From: Neobacillus niacini
Lineage (GTDB): Bacteria > Bacillota > Bacilli > Bacillales > Cytobacillaceae
Assembly: GCF_019749295.1 (NCBI RefSeq)
Contig: NZ_JACWFG010000001.1
Span: 332,604-396,603 of the forward strand
Reading direction: 5' to 3'
DNA: 64,000 bases
In this document: positions 18,037 to 27,993 of the stretch, one piece after another
How the letters are laid out: every line of letters begins with the position of its first letter
Position numbering within the stretch: position 1 is the first letter of the stretch
Translations under genes and position numbers: made by a program
Notes under the pieces: generated by a model
What the model saw: only the letters and a program-made list of their open reading frames with translations
What the model was told of the DNA's origin: nothing
Databases searched by the model: none

Positions 18037-19128
18037 TCACCTCGTCTCTTCTTTCCGCTCCTTTGCACGAAGTTGTCCACATGCTGCGTCAATATCGTGA
18101 CCCTGTTCCCTGCGAATCGTCACATTAATACCACGATTTTTAAGCGTCTTTTCAAAAGCAAAAATTTTATCCTTTGGGGTCCGTACATAGTCCCTCTCTG
18201 GAACATAGTTAACAGGGATGAGATTAACATGGCATTTTAACCCTTTTAACAAGTCAGCCAATTCTTCCGCGTGTTCAACAGAATCATTAACACCGCCAAA
18301 AAGTCCATATTCAAAGCTAATCCTGCGCCCCGTCTTATCGATATAATACCTTACAGATTTCATTAAGTCATCAAGTTTATATGCTCTGTTAATTGGCATT
18401 AAACGAGACCTTAATTCAGTATTAGGGGCATGTAGAGATATCGCAAAATTAATTTGCATATTTTCATCTGCAAATTGATAAATTTTCGGAACAATACCAC
18501 TAGTGGATACTGTTATATGACGTGCACCGATCATCAAGCCTTTATCATGATTAATGATCTTTAGAAACGACATCATATTATCATAATTGTCAAAAGGTTC
18601 TCCTATTCCCATAATAACAACCGAGCTTACACGCTCATCTGTTTCGTCAAGAGCCTGCTGCACGGTAACAACCTGAGCAACAATTTCACCTGCTTCGAGG
18701 TGACGCTTTAGCCCTCCAAGTGTTGAAGCACAGAAGGTACACCCAATCCGGCAGCCAACCTGCGTGGTTACACACACTGAATTACCATAATCATGACGCA
18801 TTAAAACAGTCTCAATGGAGTACCCATCATGCAGCTCAAAGAGAAATTTAATGGTACCATCAGAAGAAGATTGTTTAATAACGGTTTTTAATGTGGTAAT
18901 GGTAAAATTCTCCGAAAGTTTGTCACGTAATCCTTTTGATAAATTATTCATATCTTCAAAAGTAGATACTCTTTTTTTGTACAGCCAGTCATAAATTTGG
19001 TCTGCTCGGAAAGGCTTCTCACCATTATTTGTAAGCCATTCCTTTAATTCATGAAGCTGCAGTGAATAAATAGAAGTTTTTTTCATATCCAATGTTGTAT
19101 TGTTCTCAGTTGTATTTAATTGTTCCAA
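18037..19128 (-). CDS. rlmN: 23S rRNA (A2503-C2)/tRNA (A37-C2) methyltransferase RlmN
   Basis: Radical-SAM enzyme that methylates C2 of A2503 in 23S rRNA and A37 in some tRNAs. The 363-aa sequence has the cluster motif [12 protein letters not shown] (CxxxCxxC) near residue 125. It also has [11 protein letters not shown] and, close to the C-terminus, the catalytic cysteine in DIDAACGQL. The start is TTG with SD AAGGTG, three bases after rsmB. It is part of the long run def-fmt-rsmB-rlmN-prpC-prkC. Confidence 0.96.
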   Translation of the reverse strand: MEQLNTTENNTTLDMKKTSIYSLQLHELKEWLTNNGEKPFRADQIYDWLYKKRVSTFEDMNNLSKGLRDKLSENFTITTLKTVIKQSSSDGTIKFLFELHDGYSIETVLMRHDYGNSVCVTTQVGCRIGCTFCASTLGGLKRHLEAGEIVAQVVTVQQALDETDERVSSVVIMGIGEPFDNYDNMMSFLKIINHDKGLMIGARHITVSTSGIVPKIYQFADENMQINFAISLHAPNTELRSRLMPINRAYKLDDLMKSVRYYIDKTGRRISFEYGLFGGVNDSVEHAEELADLLKGLKCHVNLIPVNYVPERDYVRTPKDKIFAFEKTLKNRGINVTIRREQGHDIDAACGQLRAKERKEETR

Positions 19129-19131
19129 CTG

Positions 19132-20481
19132 TTACACCTTCTTTCTTAAGCTTGCGATAAAGAATCCGTCAGACCCAAAGTCCTGGGGAAAAATTTGTAA
19201 GTACCCATCTGTTACCAGCGGTTGAATGGCCTCAGGCATTCTTTCTTTTAATGCTGTATCCATTTCAAACTCTGGATGCTCTTTTAAAAACTGGCTGACA
19301 GTATTTTCATTTTCCTCTTTATCTACTGTACACGTACTGTAGACAAGAATTCCACCTTTTTTGACTAAAGGCGATACAGAGTTTAATAAATTCTGCTGAA
19401 TTGTACTTAATTGATAAAGATCTTGTTCTTTCTTTGTATATTTCATATCAGGTTTTCTTCTCATTACTCCCAATCCAGAACACGGGGCATCGAGCAGGAT
19501 TCTGTCAAAGTATTCCTTATCAAACTGTTCTCCCGCATTTCTTGAATCCATTGCAATTGTCCTTATGTTACCCAAACCTAATCGTTTTGCATTTTGTTTA
19601 ATTAATTTCACTTTATGTTCGTGTAAATCCAGCGAAATGACTCCGCCTGTTAATTTCATTGTTTCAGCTATATGAGTAGTTTTACCACCAGGAGCGGCAC
19701 AAGCATCAAGGATTAATTCATTTTCGCGGGGTGCTAATGCATAGGCTGCAAGCATTGAACTTTCATCTTGTATTGTAATCATGCCTTTTTTATACGCCCT
19801 GGAAAAAGCTAAATTTCCTTTTAATGACCGGATAGCTTCAGGAATAATTGGGCTTTTTTCGATTAGAAAGCCTTCTTCGTCAAGATCTTCAATACATTCG
19901 CGTATGGTCGTTTTAGTAAGGTTGACTCTCGCCGTTTGCAGAGGTGCCGTTAGATTGACCTCACACATTTCCTTCGTTCGATCAAAGCCAAACTGGCTTA
20001 CCCACCTCTTTACTAGCCATTCAGGGTGACTGGTTTCAATTGACAGCCTTTCAATGGGATCATTTACTGCTTCAAGTGAAGGAATTCCCTGACGCTGAAT
20101 ACTCCGCAATACACCATTTACCATCCCTGAAATTCCCTTGTGGCCGCGCTTCTTTGCAATTTCTACTGCTTCAAAAATAGCTGCCCGGTCTGGGATTTTA
20201 TCTAGATATACCATTTGATAGAGGGTAATTCGTAATAACTGAAGCACCCATTTTTCTAACTTTTTACTATTTTTAATAAAGGGTTTTAAGTAGTAATCCA
20301 GTGCCATCTTTCTCTGTAAGGTACCATAGGTTAACTCTGTTAACAGCCCAGTGTCAATCGATGATATTTTGTTTTTTTCAATCGTACTATTAAGCAGTAA
20401 GTTACTATAAGATTGATTCTTTTCAATTGCTTCGAGTAAATCCATTGCGGCTTCCCGCACATTCTTTTTCTTATTGGTCAT
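19132..20481 (-). CDS. rsmB: 16S rRNA m5C967 methyltransferase RsmB (Sun)
   Basis: Methylates C5 of cytosine 967 (E. coli numbering) in 16S rRNA. The 449-aa protein has an N-terminal NusB-like RNA-binding domain (about residues 5-130) and a Rossmann methyltransferase domain with LDACAAPGGKTTH. The two catalytic cysteines are in LLDAPCSGLG and YSTCTVDKEEN. SD AGGAG precedes the ATG two bases after the fmt stop. There are no anomalies. Confidence 0.96.
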   Translation of the reverse strand: MTNKKKNVREAAMDLLEAIEKNQSYSNLLLNSTIEKNKISSIDTGLLTELTYGTLQRKMALDYYLKPFIKNSKKLEKWVLQLLRITLYQMVYLDKIPDRAAIFEAVEIAKKRGHKGISGMVNGVLRSIQRQGIPSLEAVNDPIERLSIETSHPEWLVKRWVSQFGFDRTKEMCEVNLTAPLQTARVNLTKTTIRECIEDLDEEGFLIEKSPIIPEAIRSLKGNLAFSRAYKKGMITIQDESSMLAAYALAPRENELILDACAAPGGKTTHIAETMKLTGGVISLDLHEHKVKLIKQNAKRLGLGNIRTIAMDSRNAGEQFDKEYFDRILLDAPCSGLGVMRRKPDMKYTKKEQDLYQLSTIQQNLLNSVSPLVKKGGILVYSTCTVDKEENENTVSQFLKEHPEFEMDTALKERMPEAIQPLVTDGYLQIFPQDFGSDGFFIASLRKKV

Positions 20482-20482
20482 T

Positions 20483-21427
20483 TTATTCTCCTAGTCTGCT
20501 GCCAACTACGATTTTCGATCCTGCACCTCTGTAAAACTCTTCGCTTGCCATTTTTGTTTTGCCAGCGGGCTGCAGCTCTTTTATCTTAATTGCCGTTTCA
20601 TTACCGGTAGATACAATAATACCGTCAGAATCATTTTTGATAATAGTCCCTGGCACTTCACTCTTTACACCTTTTACTTTCTCTGTACGCCATAGCTTTA
20701 ATGTTTGACCATCAAGAGTAGTAAAGGCGACGGGCCACGGATTTAAACCGCGGATATGATTATAGATTTCTTCACCAGTTTTGGACCAATCAATTTTTTC
20801 CTGATCCCTTTTTATATTATAAGCAAACGTTGCTTCGTCATTATTTTGAGGAGCAGGCGTTAATTTTCCTGCCAGCAGCTTAGGAAGTGTTTCCGACAGT
20901 AATGCTGCCCCTGCCACACTAAGTTTATTATGAAGGGAACCAACATTATCTTCTTCGGTAATCTCTACCTCAACCTGAGTTAAAATATCACCTGCATCCA
21001 GCTTTTCAACCATATACATAATGGTAATTCCCGTTTTCTTTTTGCCTTGAATCAGCGCATAATGTATAGGAGCTCCGCCGCGAAGTTCTGGCAGGAGCGA
21101 GGCATGGACATTAATGCAGCCATGTAGAGGTGCTTCTAATATTTCTTTTGGCAGTATTTGTCCAAAAGCAGCCGTAATGATTAAATCAGGATTCAAAGAA
21201 ATTATTCTTTCTGCTTCTTCCTTTTGCCGAATCTTTTCTGGCTGGTAGACAGGGATTCCATGCTTTAAAGCTTCCACTTTGACTGGTGGCGGTGTTAGTA
21301 CTTTTTTTCTTCCTACTGGTCTGTCTGGCTGGGTAACTACTCCGATAACCTCATATCCGTCTTCAATAATTCTTTGTAAGACAGGTACGGAGAAATCCGG
21401 AGTACCCATAAACACGATTTTCGTCAT
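20483..21427 (-). CDS. fmt: Methionyl-tRNA formyltransferase
   Basis: Formylates Met-tRNAfMet for initiation, using 10-formyl-THF. The 314-aa protein has the N-terminal [15 protein letters not shown] and the catalytic block [20 protein letters not shown] near residue 108, with the conserved Asn-His and a downstream Asp ([11 protein letters not shown]). A C-terminal OB-fold domain binds tRNA. The ATG overlaps the def stop (ATGA), coupling formylation to deformylation genes. Confidence 0.97.
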   Translation of the reverse strand: MTKIVFMGTPDFSVPVLQRIIEDGYEVIGVVTQPDRPVGRKKVLTPPPVKVEALKHGIPVYQPEKIRQKEEAERIISLNPDLIITAAFGQILPKEILEAPLHGCINVHASLLPELRGGAPIHYALIQGKKKTGITIMYMVEKLDAGDILTQVEVEITEEDNVGSLHNKLSVAGAALLSETLPKLLAGKLTPAPQNNDEATFAYNIKRDQEKIDWSKTGEEIYNHIRGLNPWPVAFTTLDGQTLKLWRTEKVKGVKSEVPGTIIKNDSDGIIVSTGNETAIKIKELQPAGKTKMASEEFYRGAGSKIVVGSRLGE

Positions 21428-21909
21428 TCAATTTCTACTCCTTTTAACTCATCTTCCTCTAGATATCGGGAAACCTTAGTTGTAAATAATATCCCGTCCA
21501 AATGATCGATTTCATGAAGTATCGCTCTAGCTAGAAATTCTTCGGCTTCGAGAGTGTACTTTTTCCCTTTGCGATTATAAGCCTCAATCATTACATAGTT
21601 TGGTCTTTTTACTTCTCCAAATAGGTTCGGGAAGCTTAAACACCCTTCAGGACCATTTTGCTCTCCTGATGTTTTTATAATGTGGGGATTAATCATCTCG
21701 ATGGTTCCAAGTTCATTATCAATATCCACGATGGCAATTCTTTCATCTATTCCAATTTGCGGGGCTGCTAAACCCACACCGTCGTATTCAATCATCGTAT
21801 CGTACATATCATCTAGTAATTTTATAAGTTTTTTATCAAACTTTTCTACAGGTCTGCATTTTTTTTCAAGTACCTCTGCAGGGTACATTACTATCTTTCG
21901 TATCGCCAA
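21424..21909 (-). CDS. def: Peptide deformylase
   Basis: Metalloenzyme that removes the N-formyl group from new proteins. The 161-aa sequence shows all three motifs: [10 protein letters not shown] (about residue 45), EGCLSFP (metal-binding Cys) and [11 protein letters not shown] (HExxH). It is class I-like by length. The start is TTG at 21909 with SD GGAGG. It follows priA by 110 bp, in which I see no clear terminator or promoter. Confidence 0.97.
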   Translation of the reverse strand: MAIRKIVMYPAEVLEKKCRPVEKFDKKLIKLLDDMYDTMIEYDGVGLAAPQIGIDERIAIVDIDNELGTIEMINPHIIKTSGEQNGPEGCLSFPNLFGEVKRPNYVMIEAYNRKGKKYTLEAEEFLARAILHEIDHLDGILFTTKVSRYLEEDELKGVEIE

Positions 21910-22019
21910 AGGTGTTCCTCCATCATTGTAGTTTCTGATTTTTTTATATTATTTGTATACTATACATTTTCACCCAAATTTCTTTATCATAACCTTTTAT
22001 ATCAACGTTATTTGCGTAT

Positions 22020-24431
22020 CTACATTAAAATATATGGGTTTACGTCGATTGAGACTAACAGACCGCTTTTGGGGTCGTTTTGATATTGGTCAAGGATGGC
22101 TTTTAGTGTTTTGGAAAGCTCCGGTTCACGCTTGTATTTAATAAGACAGTGGTAACGGTATCGATTATTAATCCTCGGGATGGGTGAAGCGGCGGGTCCT
22201 AGAACAACTGCTTGATTTGAAATTCGCGACCTTACAAATGCAGTGATTTTTTCAGTTGCTCCGACTACCGTTATTAATTGTTCATGACTGACAGTAATTA
22301 AAGCCAAATAGTAAAAAGGTGGATAGTGATGTGCTTTTCGCATCATCATCTCCCGATTATAAAAGAGATCATAGTCCTGTGTTCCAGCTAACTCAACACT
22401 ATAATGTTCAGGGGTGTAAGTCTGGATAATGACTTCACCTGGCAATTCATGGCGCCCCGCCCTTCCGCTTACCTGTGTTAATAATTGAAAGGTTTTTTCG
22501 GAGGAGCGAAAATCTGGTAAATGCAGCATTGTATCAGCTGAGAGAACACCAACAAGTGTTATATTCGGAAAATCCAGCCCTTTTGCAATCATCTGTGTCC
22601 CTAGTAAAATATCGGCTTTGCCTTCATGAAATTCTTTTAGGAGCCTTTCATGCGATCCCTTTTTCCCAGTTGTATCAACATCCATACGGATTACTCTTGC
22701 CTCAGGAAGAATTTTGCCAAGTTCATCCTCAACCTTTTGTGTGCCTGTACCAAAGTATCGGATATAATCACTTGAACACTCAGGACATTGAGTAGGAACA
22801 TGGCTCTCAAATCCGCAATAATGGCATTTCATTTGTTCATGAACTCTGTGATAGGTTAATGAAATATCACAATTAGGGCAATTCATTACATACCCGCAAT
22901 CTCTGCACATAACAAAGGAAGAGTGACCGCGTTTATTTAAAAATAATACTGACTGCTCTTTCCTATCGATTCTTCCTTTTAGGAGTTCAAGTAACTTTCT
23001 AGAAAACATGGAACGATTACCTTCCCTAAGCTCTTCACGCATATCAATAATTTCCACTGCAGGAAGTGCCCGCTGATTCATTCGGTTTGGAAGAGATAAC
23101 AGTTTGTAAACTCCTTTTTGAGCTCTTGCAAAAGATTCTAAAGATGGTGTAGCACTCCCGAGAACAACGGGACAATTATATTTTTGAGCGCGTTCAATCG
23201 CAACATCTCTCGCATGATAACGCGGCATTTCTTCCTGTTTATAGCTTGTTTCATGTTCCTCATCAATAATAATAATCCCCAGGTTTTCGAATGGTGCAAA
23301 AATCGCTGACCTTGCACCGACAACCACTTTCACTTCTTTACGCTGAATCTTCCGCCACTCATCATATTTCTCACCGGCTGAAAGACCACTGTGCAAAACA
23401 GCAACTAAATTGCCAAAACGACCCTTAAAGCGATTTACCATTTGCGGGGTAAGGGCAATTTCCGGCACAAGAACAATGGCTTCTTTGCCTTTTTCGATGA
23501 CATCCTGGATGGATTGCAAGTAAATTTCAGTTTTCCCGCTGCCTGTTACCCCATAGAGGAGAAATACTTCATGGAGCTTATTTTCGATTGAACCTAATAT
23601 CGGCCCCATTGCTTCCTGCTGATCAGTGGTTAATGGCAGCGGCTCCGTTCGAGTGAAGGTCCTGTTTTCATAGGGATCACGGTAGACCTCTTTGTCCTGT
23701 TCTGTAAGGAGCCCCTTTTCCACAAGCGCCCTTACAGTCGCTGCCGAGATCTTTAAGTCTGTTGACAATTGTCTCAGCTCGATTGGTTCAGGGGTGTGGA
23801 CAAAGTACCTTAATGCATCTTTTTGTTTTTGCGCTCTCAGTGGTAAGGCATTAAGTTCAGCTTCTAGGTCTGCAGGAGAAAGAAGCGGGCTTACAAACCT
23901 TAATTTCTTTTTATTCAGTTTTCCTTTAACTAGGTAAATTACCTCAAGCAGACCTTTTGCCGCTTCTCTTTGGAGAATGGGAACAAGGCCATTCTTCAAT
24001 GCATCCTCCCATAGGATCTCTTCCCCTTTTTCAAAGACCTCATGAAGCGCTGCAGGTAAATCATTAAGAGTTACCCCTAAAGACAGCTTCACTTTCTTTT
24101 CATATTTAGCTTTCAAGGCGGCCGGAAGCATAGCTTGGTAGGCATATATTTTAAAGCACAGCGTATTTTCAGTCAGCCAATTACCAAGTTCAAGTAACTC
24201 CTTATTTAAAACTGGCTCTAAATCCATCGGCTCACTAATTTCACGCAGCTTTTTAAATTCAGATTCTCCTTTAATCTCAGTCACAAATCCTTGAATTTTT
24301 CTTGGGCCAAAGGGGACAATTACACGCATTCCTGGCTGAATGGTTTCCAGCCATTGTTCGGGAATCAAATAATCAAATTCCCTGTCCGTTTGTTTTGTTG
24401 GGACATCAACGATAACACTAGCGATCTTCAT
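22020..24431 (-). CDS. priA: Primosomal replication restart helicase PriA
   Basis: DEAH-like helicase that reloads the replisome at stalled forks. The 803-aa protein has the 3'-end-binding N-terminal domain, Walker A GVTGSGKTEIY near residue 285, DEEH box, and a zinc-binding region with paired cysteines (CRDCGYVMNCPNCDISL; CHYCG; CPECSS). The helicase C-terminal motifs ILLGTQMIAKGLDFPN and SGRAGR follow. The ATG lies 14 bp inside coaBC. A weak AGGAT SD suggests coupling. Confidence 0.97.
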   Translation of the reverse strand: MKIASVIVDVPTKQTDREFDYLIPEQWLETIQPGMRVIVPFGPRKIQGFVTEIKGESEFKKLREISEPMDLEPVLNKELLELGNWLTENTLCFKIYAYQAMLPAALKAKYEKKVKLSLGVTLNDLPAALHEVFEKGEEILWEDALKNGLVPILQREAAKGLLEVIYLVKGKLNKKKLRFVSPLLSPADLEAELNALPLRAQKQKDALRYFVHTPEPIELRQLSTDLKISAATVRALVEKGLLTEQDKEVYRDPYENRTFTRTEPLPLTTDQQEAMGPILGSIENKLHEVFLLYGVTGSGKTEIYLQSIQDVIEKGKEAIVLVPEIALTPQMVNRFKGRFGNLVAVLHSGLSAGEKYDEWRKIQRKEVKVVVGARSAIFAPFENLGIIIIDEEHETSYKQEEMPRYHARDVAIERAQKYNCPVVLGSATPSLESFARAQKGVYKLLSLPNRMNQRALPAVEIIDMREELREGNRSMFSRKLLELLKGRIDRKEQSVLFLNKRGHSSFVMCRDCGYVMNCPNCDISLTYHRVHEQMKCHYCGFESHVPTQCPECSSDYIRYFGTGTQKVEDELGKILPEARVIRMDVDTTGKKGSHERLLKEFHEGKADILLGTQMIAKGLDFPNITLVGVLSADTMLHLPDFRSSEKTFQLLTQVSGRAGRHELPGEVIIQTYTPEHYSVELAGTQDYDLFYNREMMMRKAHHYPPFYYLALITVSHEQLITVVGATEKITAFVRSRISNQAVVLGPAASPIPRINNRYRYHCLIKYKREPELSKTLKAILDQYQNDPKSGLLVSIDVNPYILM

Positions 24432-25638
24432 GTAATCCTAAATCCTCTTGAAATGCAGCAATTTCTTCAATAATCTTTTGCGCTACCTCTGTTTTTGACA
24501 TTAAAGGTAGTTCAATCTTGCTGCCATCTCGTTTAAATATCGTAACAATATTCGTATCGCTTCCAAATCCAGCACCTTCTGATTTAACATTATTTGCTAC
24601 AATCATATCTGCATTTTTTGCGTTTAATTTTTTTGTTGCATATTCTTCCACATTTTCCGTTTCAGCCGCAAACCCAACAAGTATCTGATTTTTCTTTTTG
24701 GTTCCGAGCTCTAATAATATATCCTTTGTTCGTTCAAGTTCAATTACTTTGTCCCCTGGCTGCTTTTTCATTTTATGGTCAAAGGATACTTTTGGACGAT
24801 AATCCGCTACTGCGGCTGTTTTTATTACAATATCTGCTGAATCAAAGTGTTCCATGACCGAATGATACATATCCTCTGCGCTCTCACACCTAACTAATTC
24901 CACACCCAGTGGCGGCGTCAAATTAACTGGTCCAGAAACCAATATGACCCGTGCGCCCTCTTTCTTTGCTTCCTCAGCAAGAGAATACCCCATTTTTCCT
25001 GTAGAATGGTTGGTTATGAAGCGGACAGGATCAATCTTTTCTCTCGTGGGGCCGGCCGTAACTAAAACAGTTTTTCCTTTAAGTTTTAATGTGTTCTTTG
25101 CAGAAAAATGCTGTCTTATCAATTCAACAATTTTTTCAGGTTCCTCTAACCGGCCTTTCCCTACATAGCCACAAGCTAAATAGCCTTCACCCGGTTCAAT
25201 GAAACGATAGCCATAAGATGCTAAAGTCATAATGTTTTTTATTACAGCTGGATGGTCGTACATATGTACATTCATTGCCGGAGCAATCCACACCGGAGCA
25301 GTTGCGGCCAGTAAGGTTGTGGTAATCATATTATCTGCTATACCATTTGCCAGCTTTCCTATTGTATTGGCGGTTGCAGGTGCAACTAGTATTAAATCTG
25401 GCCAATCGGCTAAATCAATGTGCGCGATCACATTTGGATTTTTTTCATCAAAGGTATCAGTATACACTTCATTGCGGGATAAGGCCTGAAAAGTTAAAGG
25501 GGAAACAAATTTTCCTGCAGAATCACTGAGGATCACTTTTACCTTGGCTCCTGCTTGGACAAGTTTGCTTGTTAATGCAGCAGCCTTATATACAGCTATT
25601 CCACCGGTTACACACAATAATATCTTTTTATCCATCAT
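24418..25638 (-). CDS. coaBC: Bifunctional phosphopantothenoylcysteine decarboxylase / phosphopantothenate-cysteine ligase
   Basis: Two successive steps of coenzyme A synthesis. The N-terminal flavoprotein domain (CoaC) has LLCVTGGIAVYKAA, the active-site His segment PAMNVHMYDHPA and the substrate-clamp Cys in ACGYVGKGRL. The C-terminal CoaB domain starts around residue 190 with VLVTAGPTREKIDPVRFI. I chose the ATG at 25638 over the GTG at 25653 because GAGGG is eight bases before it. The length is 406 aa, as in B. subtilis. A -10-like TATAAT lies about 50 bp upstream, but no good -35 was seen. Confidence 0.96.
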   Translation of the reverse strand: MMDKKILLCVTGGIAVYKAAALTSKLVQAGAKVKVILSDSAGKFVSPLTFQALSRNEVYTDTFDEKNPNVIAHIDLADWPDLILVAPATANTIGKLANGIADNMITTTLLAATAPVWIAPAMNVHMYDHPAVIKNIMTLASYGYRFIEPGEGYLACGYVGKGRLEEPEKIVELIRQHFSAKNTLKLKGKTVLVTAGPTREKIDPVRFITNHSTGKMGYSLAEEAKKEGARVILVSGPVNLTPPLGVELVRCESAEDMYHSVMEHFDSADIVIKTAAVADYRPKVSFDHKMKKQPGDKVIELERTKDILLELGTKKKNQILVGFAAETENVEEYATKKLNAKNADMIVANNVKSEGAGFGSDTNIVTIFKRDGSKIELPLMSKTEVAQKIIEEIAAFQEDLGLHEDR

Positions 25639-25766
25639 GATCGTATCCCTCACTTCTATTCCAAAACAATCTTTTCCTTTATTATGCTAGAATCACATTA
25701 TATTTTCATCTTTTTGGAACTTTGTTTCTAAAAAAATTGTCTGTTTTTGCAATTAAAAATAAAAAA

Positions 25767-25791
25767 GGCTGACATTTGCTGCTGTCAGACC
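25767..25791 (-). terminator. gmk-rpoZ operon terminator
   Basis: Stem GGTCTGACA/TGTCAGCC (one bulge) with a GC-containing loop. On the minus strand it is followed by TTTTTTATTTTTA. It lies 9 bp after the rpoZ stop. Confidence 0.85.
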
Positions 25792-25800
25792 TTCATGATA

Positions 25801-26046
25801 TTACTTGCCTATATTGCTATCTTTACCGTAAATTGCACCTGTTTCTGATTTCTTAGGAACACGATAAGTAAGTTCACCACTGTAAATTTCCTCGAGCGCT
25901 TTACCTACATGCTTATACGAAACATATTTAGGCAGTCTTTCATCACGTGTTTGCTGCATAGAACGGGCACGTTTTGCTGCAACGGATACAAGAGAGTATT
26001 TTGAGTCAATTTTGTTAAGCAATGAATCAATAGAAGGATATAACAT
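25801..26046 (-). CDS. rpoZ: RNA polymerase omega subunit
   Basis: Small subunit that assists RNA polymerase assembly by wrapping the beta-prime C-terminus. The 81-aa protein has the omega core [27 protein letters not shown] and [18 protein letters not shown] sequence (here [15 protein letters not shown]). The C-terminal tail is longer than the 67-aa B. subtilis form I remember. SD GGAGG precedes the ATG, which follows the gmk stop directly (TAAATG). It is co-transcribed with gmk. Confidence 0.95.
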   Translation of the reverse strand: MLYPSIDSLLNKIDSKYSLVSVAAKRARSMQQTRDERLPKYVSYKHVGKALEEIYSGELTYRVPKKSETGAIYGKDSNIGK

Positions 26047-26664
<618 letters not shown>

Positions 26665-26672
26665 CTATAATC

Positions 26673-26936
26673 CTACCCTTCATCAATAATTTCATCACGG
26701 TCTGCAAGTCGATGGGCAACCGTTTCAGGCTGTACGGCTGATAATATGACATGATCACTATCCATTACAATTACTGCACGAGTGCGTCTTCCATATGTAG
26801 CGTCAATCAATGAACCCCGATCTCGGGCATCTTGAATAATCCTCTTAATCGGAGCTGATTCGGGGCTTACAATAGAAATTATCCGATTGGCAGATACGAT
26901 ATTTCCAAATCCAATATTAATCAATTTAATCGACAT
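26673..26936 (-). CDS. remA: Extracellular matrix regulator RemA
   Basis: DNA-binding activator of biofilm matrix operons in B. subtilis, forming large oligomeric rings. The 87-aa sequence is almost identical to what I remember of RemA over its core ([65 protein letters not shown]). I chose the ATG at 26936 because GGAT is spaced about eight bases before it; an upstream start at 26945 would add three residues. It is in an operon with gmk. Confidence 0.95.
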   Translation of the reverse strand: MSIKLINIGFGNIVSANRIISIVSPESAPIKRIIQDARDRGSLIDATYGRRTRAVIVMDSDHVILSAVQPETVAHRLADRDEIIDEG

Positions 26937-26995
26937 GATTATCATCCAATCATCAATAATATATTTTGGCCGTGTTAAACACTTTCTAAACCATT

Positions 26996-27871
26996 TTACT
27001 CAATATTTTGAACTTGTTCTTTCAGCTTCTCCAGCAAACTTTTAATCTCCACTACCTTTTTAGTAATACTTGAGTCATTAGCTTTAGATCCAATCGTATT
27101 GGCTTCCCTATTCATTTCTTGAACAAGGAAATCAAGTTTCCTCCCAATTGGCTCAACTTCGTCTAATGTTTGCTTGAATTGCTGAATGTGGCTTCTTAAC
27201 CTTGTTAATTCTTCATTAATATCAATTTTGTCCGCAAATATAGCAACCTCGGTTAACACACGAGTTTCATCCACTTGCCCCTGGATTAATTCCTCAATTT
27301 TTTTCATTAACCGTTCTCTATAAGCTGATGCTGCCAAGGGTGCATATTTCGTCAGTTTATCTATATTTGCATCTAATTGTCCTAATGAAAACTGCATATC
27401 CTTCTTTAGCTCTTCTCCTTCTGTAACTCGCATCTGTTTACAGAGTAAAACAGCCTCTTCTGTTGCTCTTAGTACTAAACTTTCCAATTCTTCGCTGCCA
27501 GCATCCATTTCTTCAATATGTAAAAATTCATTACGGCTTAATAAATCTTGAAGTATAACTTCTCCTTCAATATTGAATTTATCGCGTGCTTGTTTAATAA
27601 ACAGGTAGTAGTCTTCAAGCAGTTTCCAATCAACCTGAATTTTCCGTGTAACCGCACCTTCCCCTTCTATCATTATATAAACTTCAGCTCTGCCGCGACG
27701 GAGATGCTCATTCACTTTCTTCTTTATTTTATCTTCAACCTTTAATAAATGCCTAGGCATCCGGACATTTACTTCACTAAAACGATGGTTGACTGTTTTA
27801 ATTTCGACATTCACAGAAAAAGAGGCTGAGGTAATCCTGCTTCTCCCAAAGCCCGTCATACTTATAACCAT
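26996..27871 (-). CDS. YicC-family endoribonuclease YloC
   Basis: A 291-aa YicC/YloC-type protein; E. coli YicC and B. subtilis YloC have been reported as metal-dependent endoribonucleases. Visible hallmarks are the N-terminus [39 protein letters not shown] and the C-terminal [18 protein letters not shown]. Much of the middle is predicted coiled coil. The frame is open to 27889, but GGAG is correctly spaced for the ATG at 27871. It is upstream of remA-gmk, as in Bacillus. RNA targets are unknown. Confidence 0.92.
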   Translation of the reverse strand: MVISMTGFGRSRITSASFSVNVEIKTVNHRFSEVNVRMPRHLLKVEDKIKKKVNEHLRRGRAEVYIMIEGEGAVTRKIQVDWKLLEDYYLFIKQARDKFNIEGEVILQDLLSRNEFLHIEEMDAGSEELESLVLRATEEAVLLCKQMRVTEGEELKKDMQFSLGQLDANIDKLTKYAPLAASAYRERLMKKIEELIQGQVDETRVLTEVAIFADKIDINEELTRLRSHIQQFKQTLDEVEPIGRKLDFLVQEMNREANTIGSKANDSSITKKVVEIKSLLEKLKEQVQNIE

Positions 27872-27947
27872 TAAGTACACTCCAATCAAATGAAGATGAG
27901 CGCTAACCTACTATGTAAAGTAAATTGTACTAATTTGGAAACTAACA

Positions 27948-27979
27948 AAAGGTAATAGAGTGACCTCTACTACCTTTTG
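27948..27979 (-). terminator. Hairpin after the Ca2+ ATPase gene
   Basis: A 14-bp stem (one G-U) with arms AAAAGGTAATAGAG and CTCTACTACCTTTT around a TGAC loop, 15 bp after the ATPase stop. On the minus strand it is followed by TTTTGTTAGTTT. Its A/T-rich base could serve either direction. It separates the ATPase from yicC. Confidence 0.75.
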
Positions 27980-27993
27980 GATTATAACACACT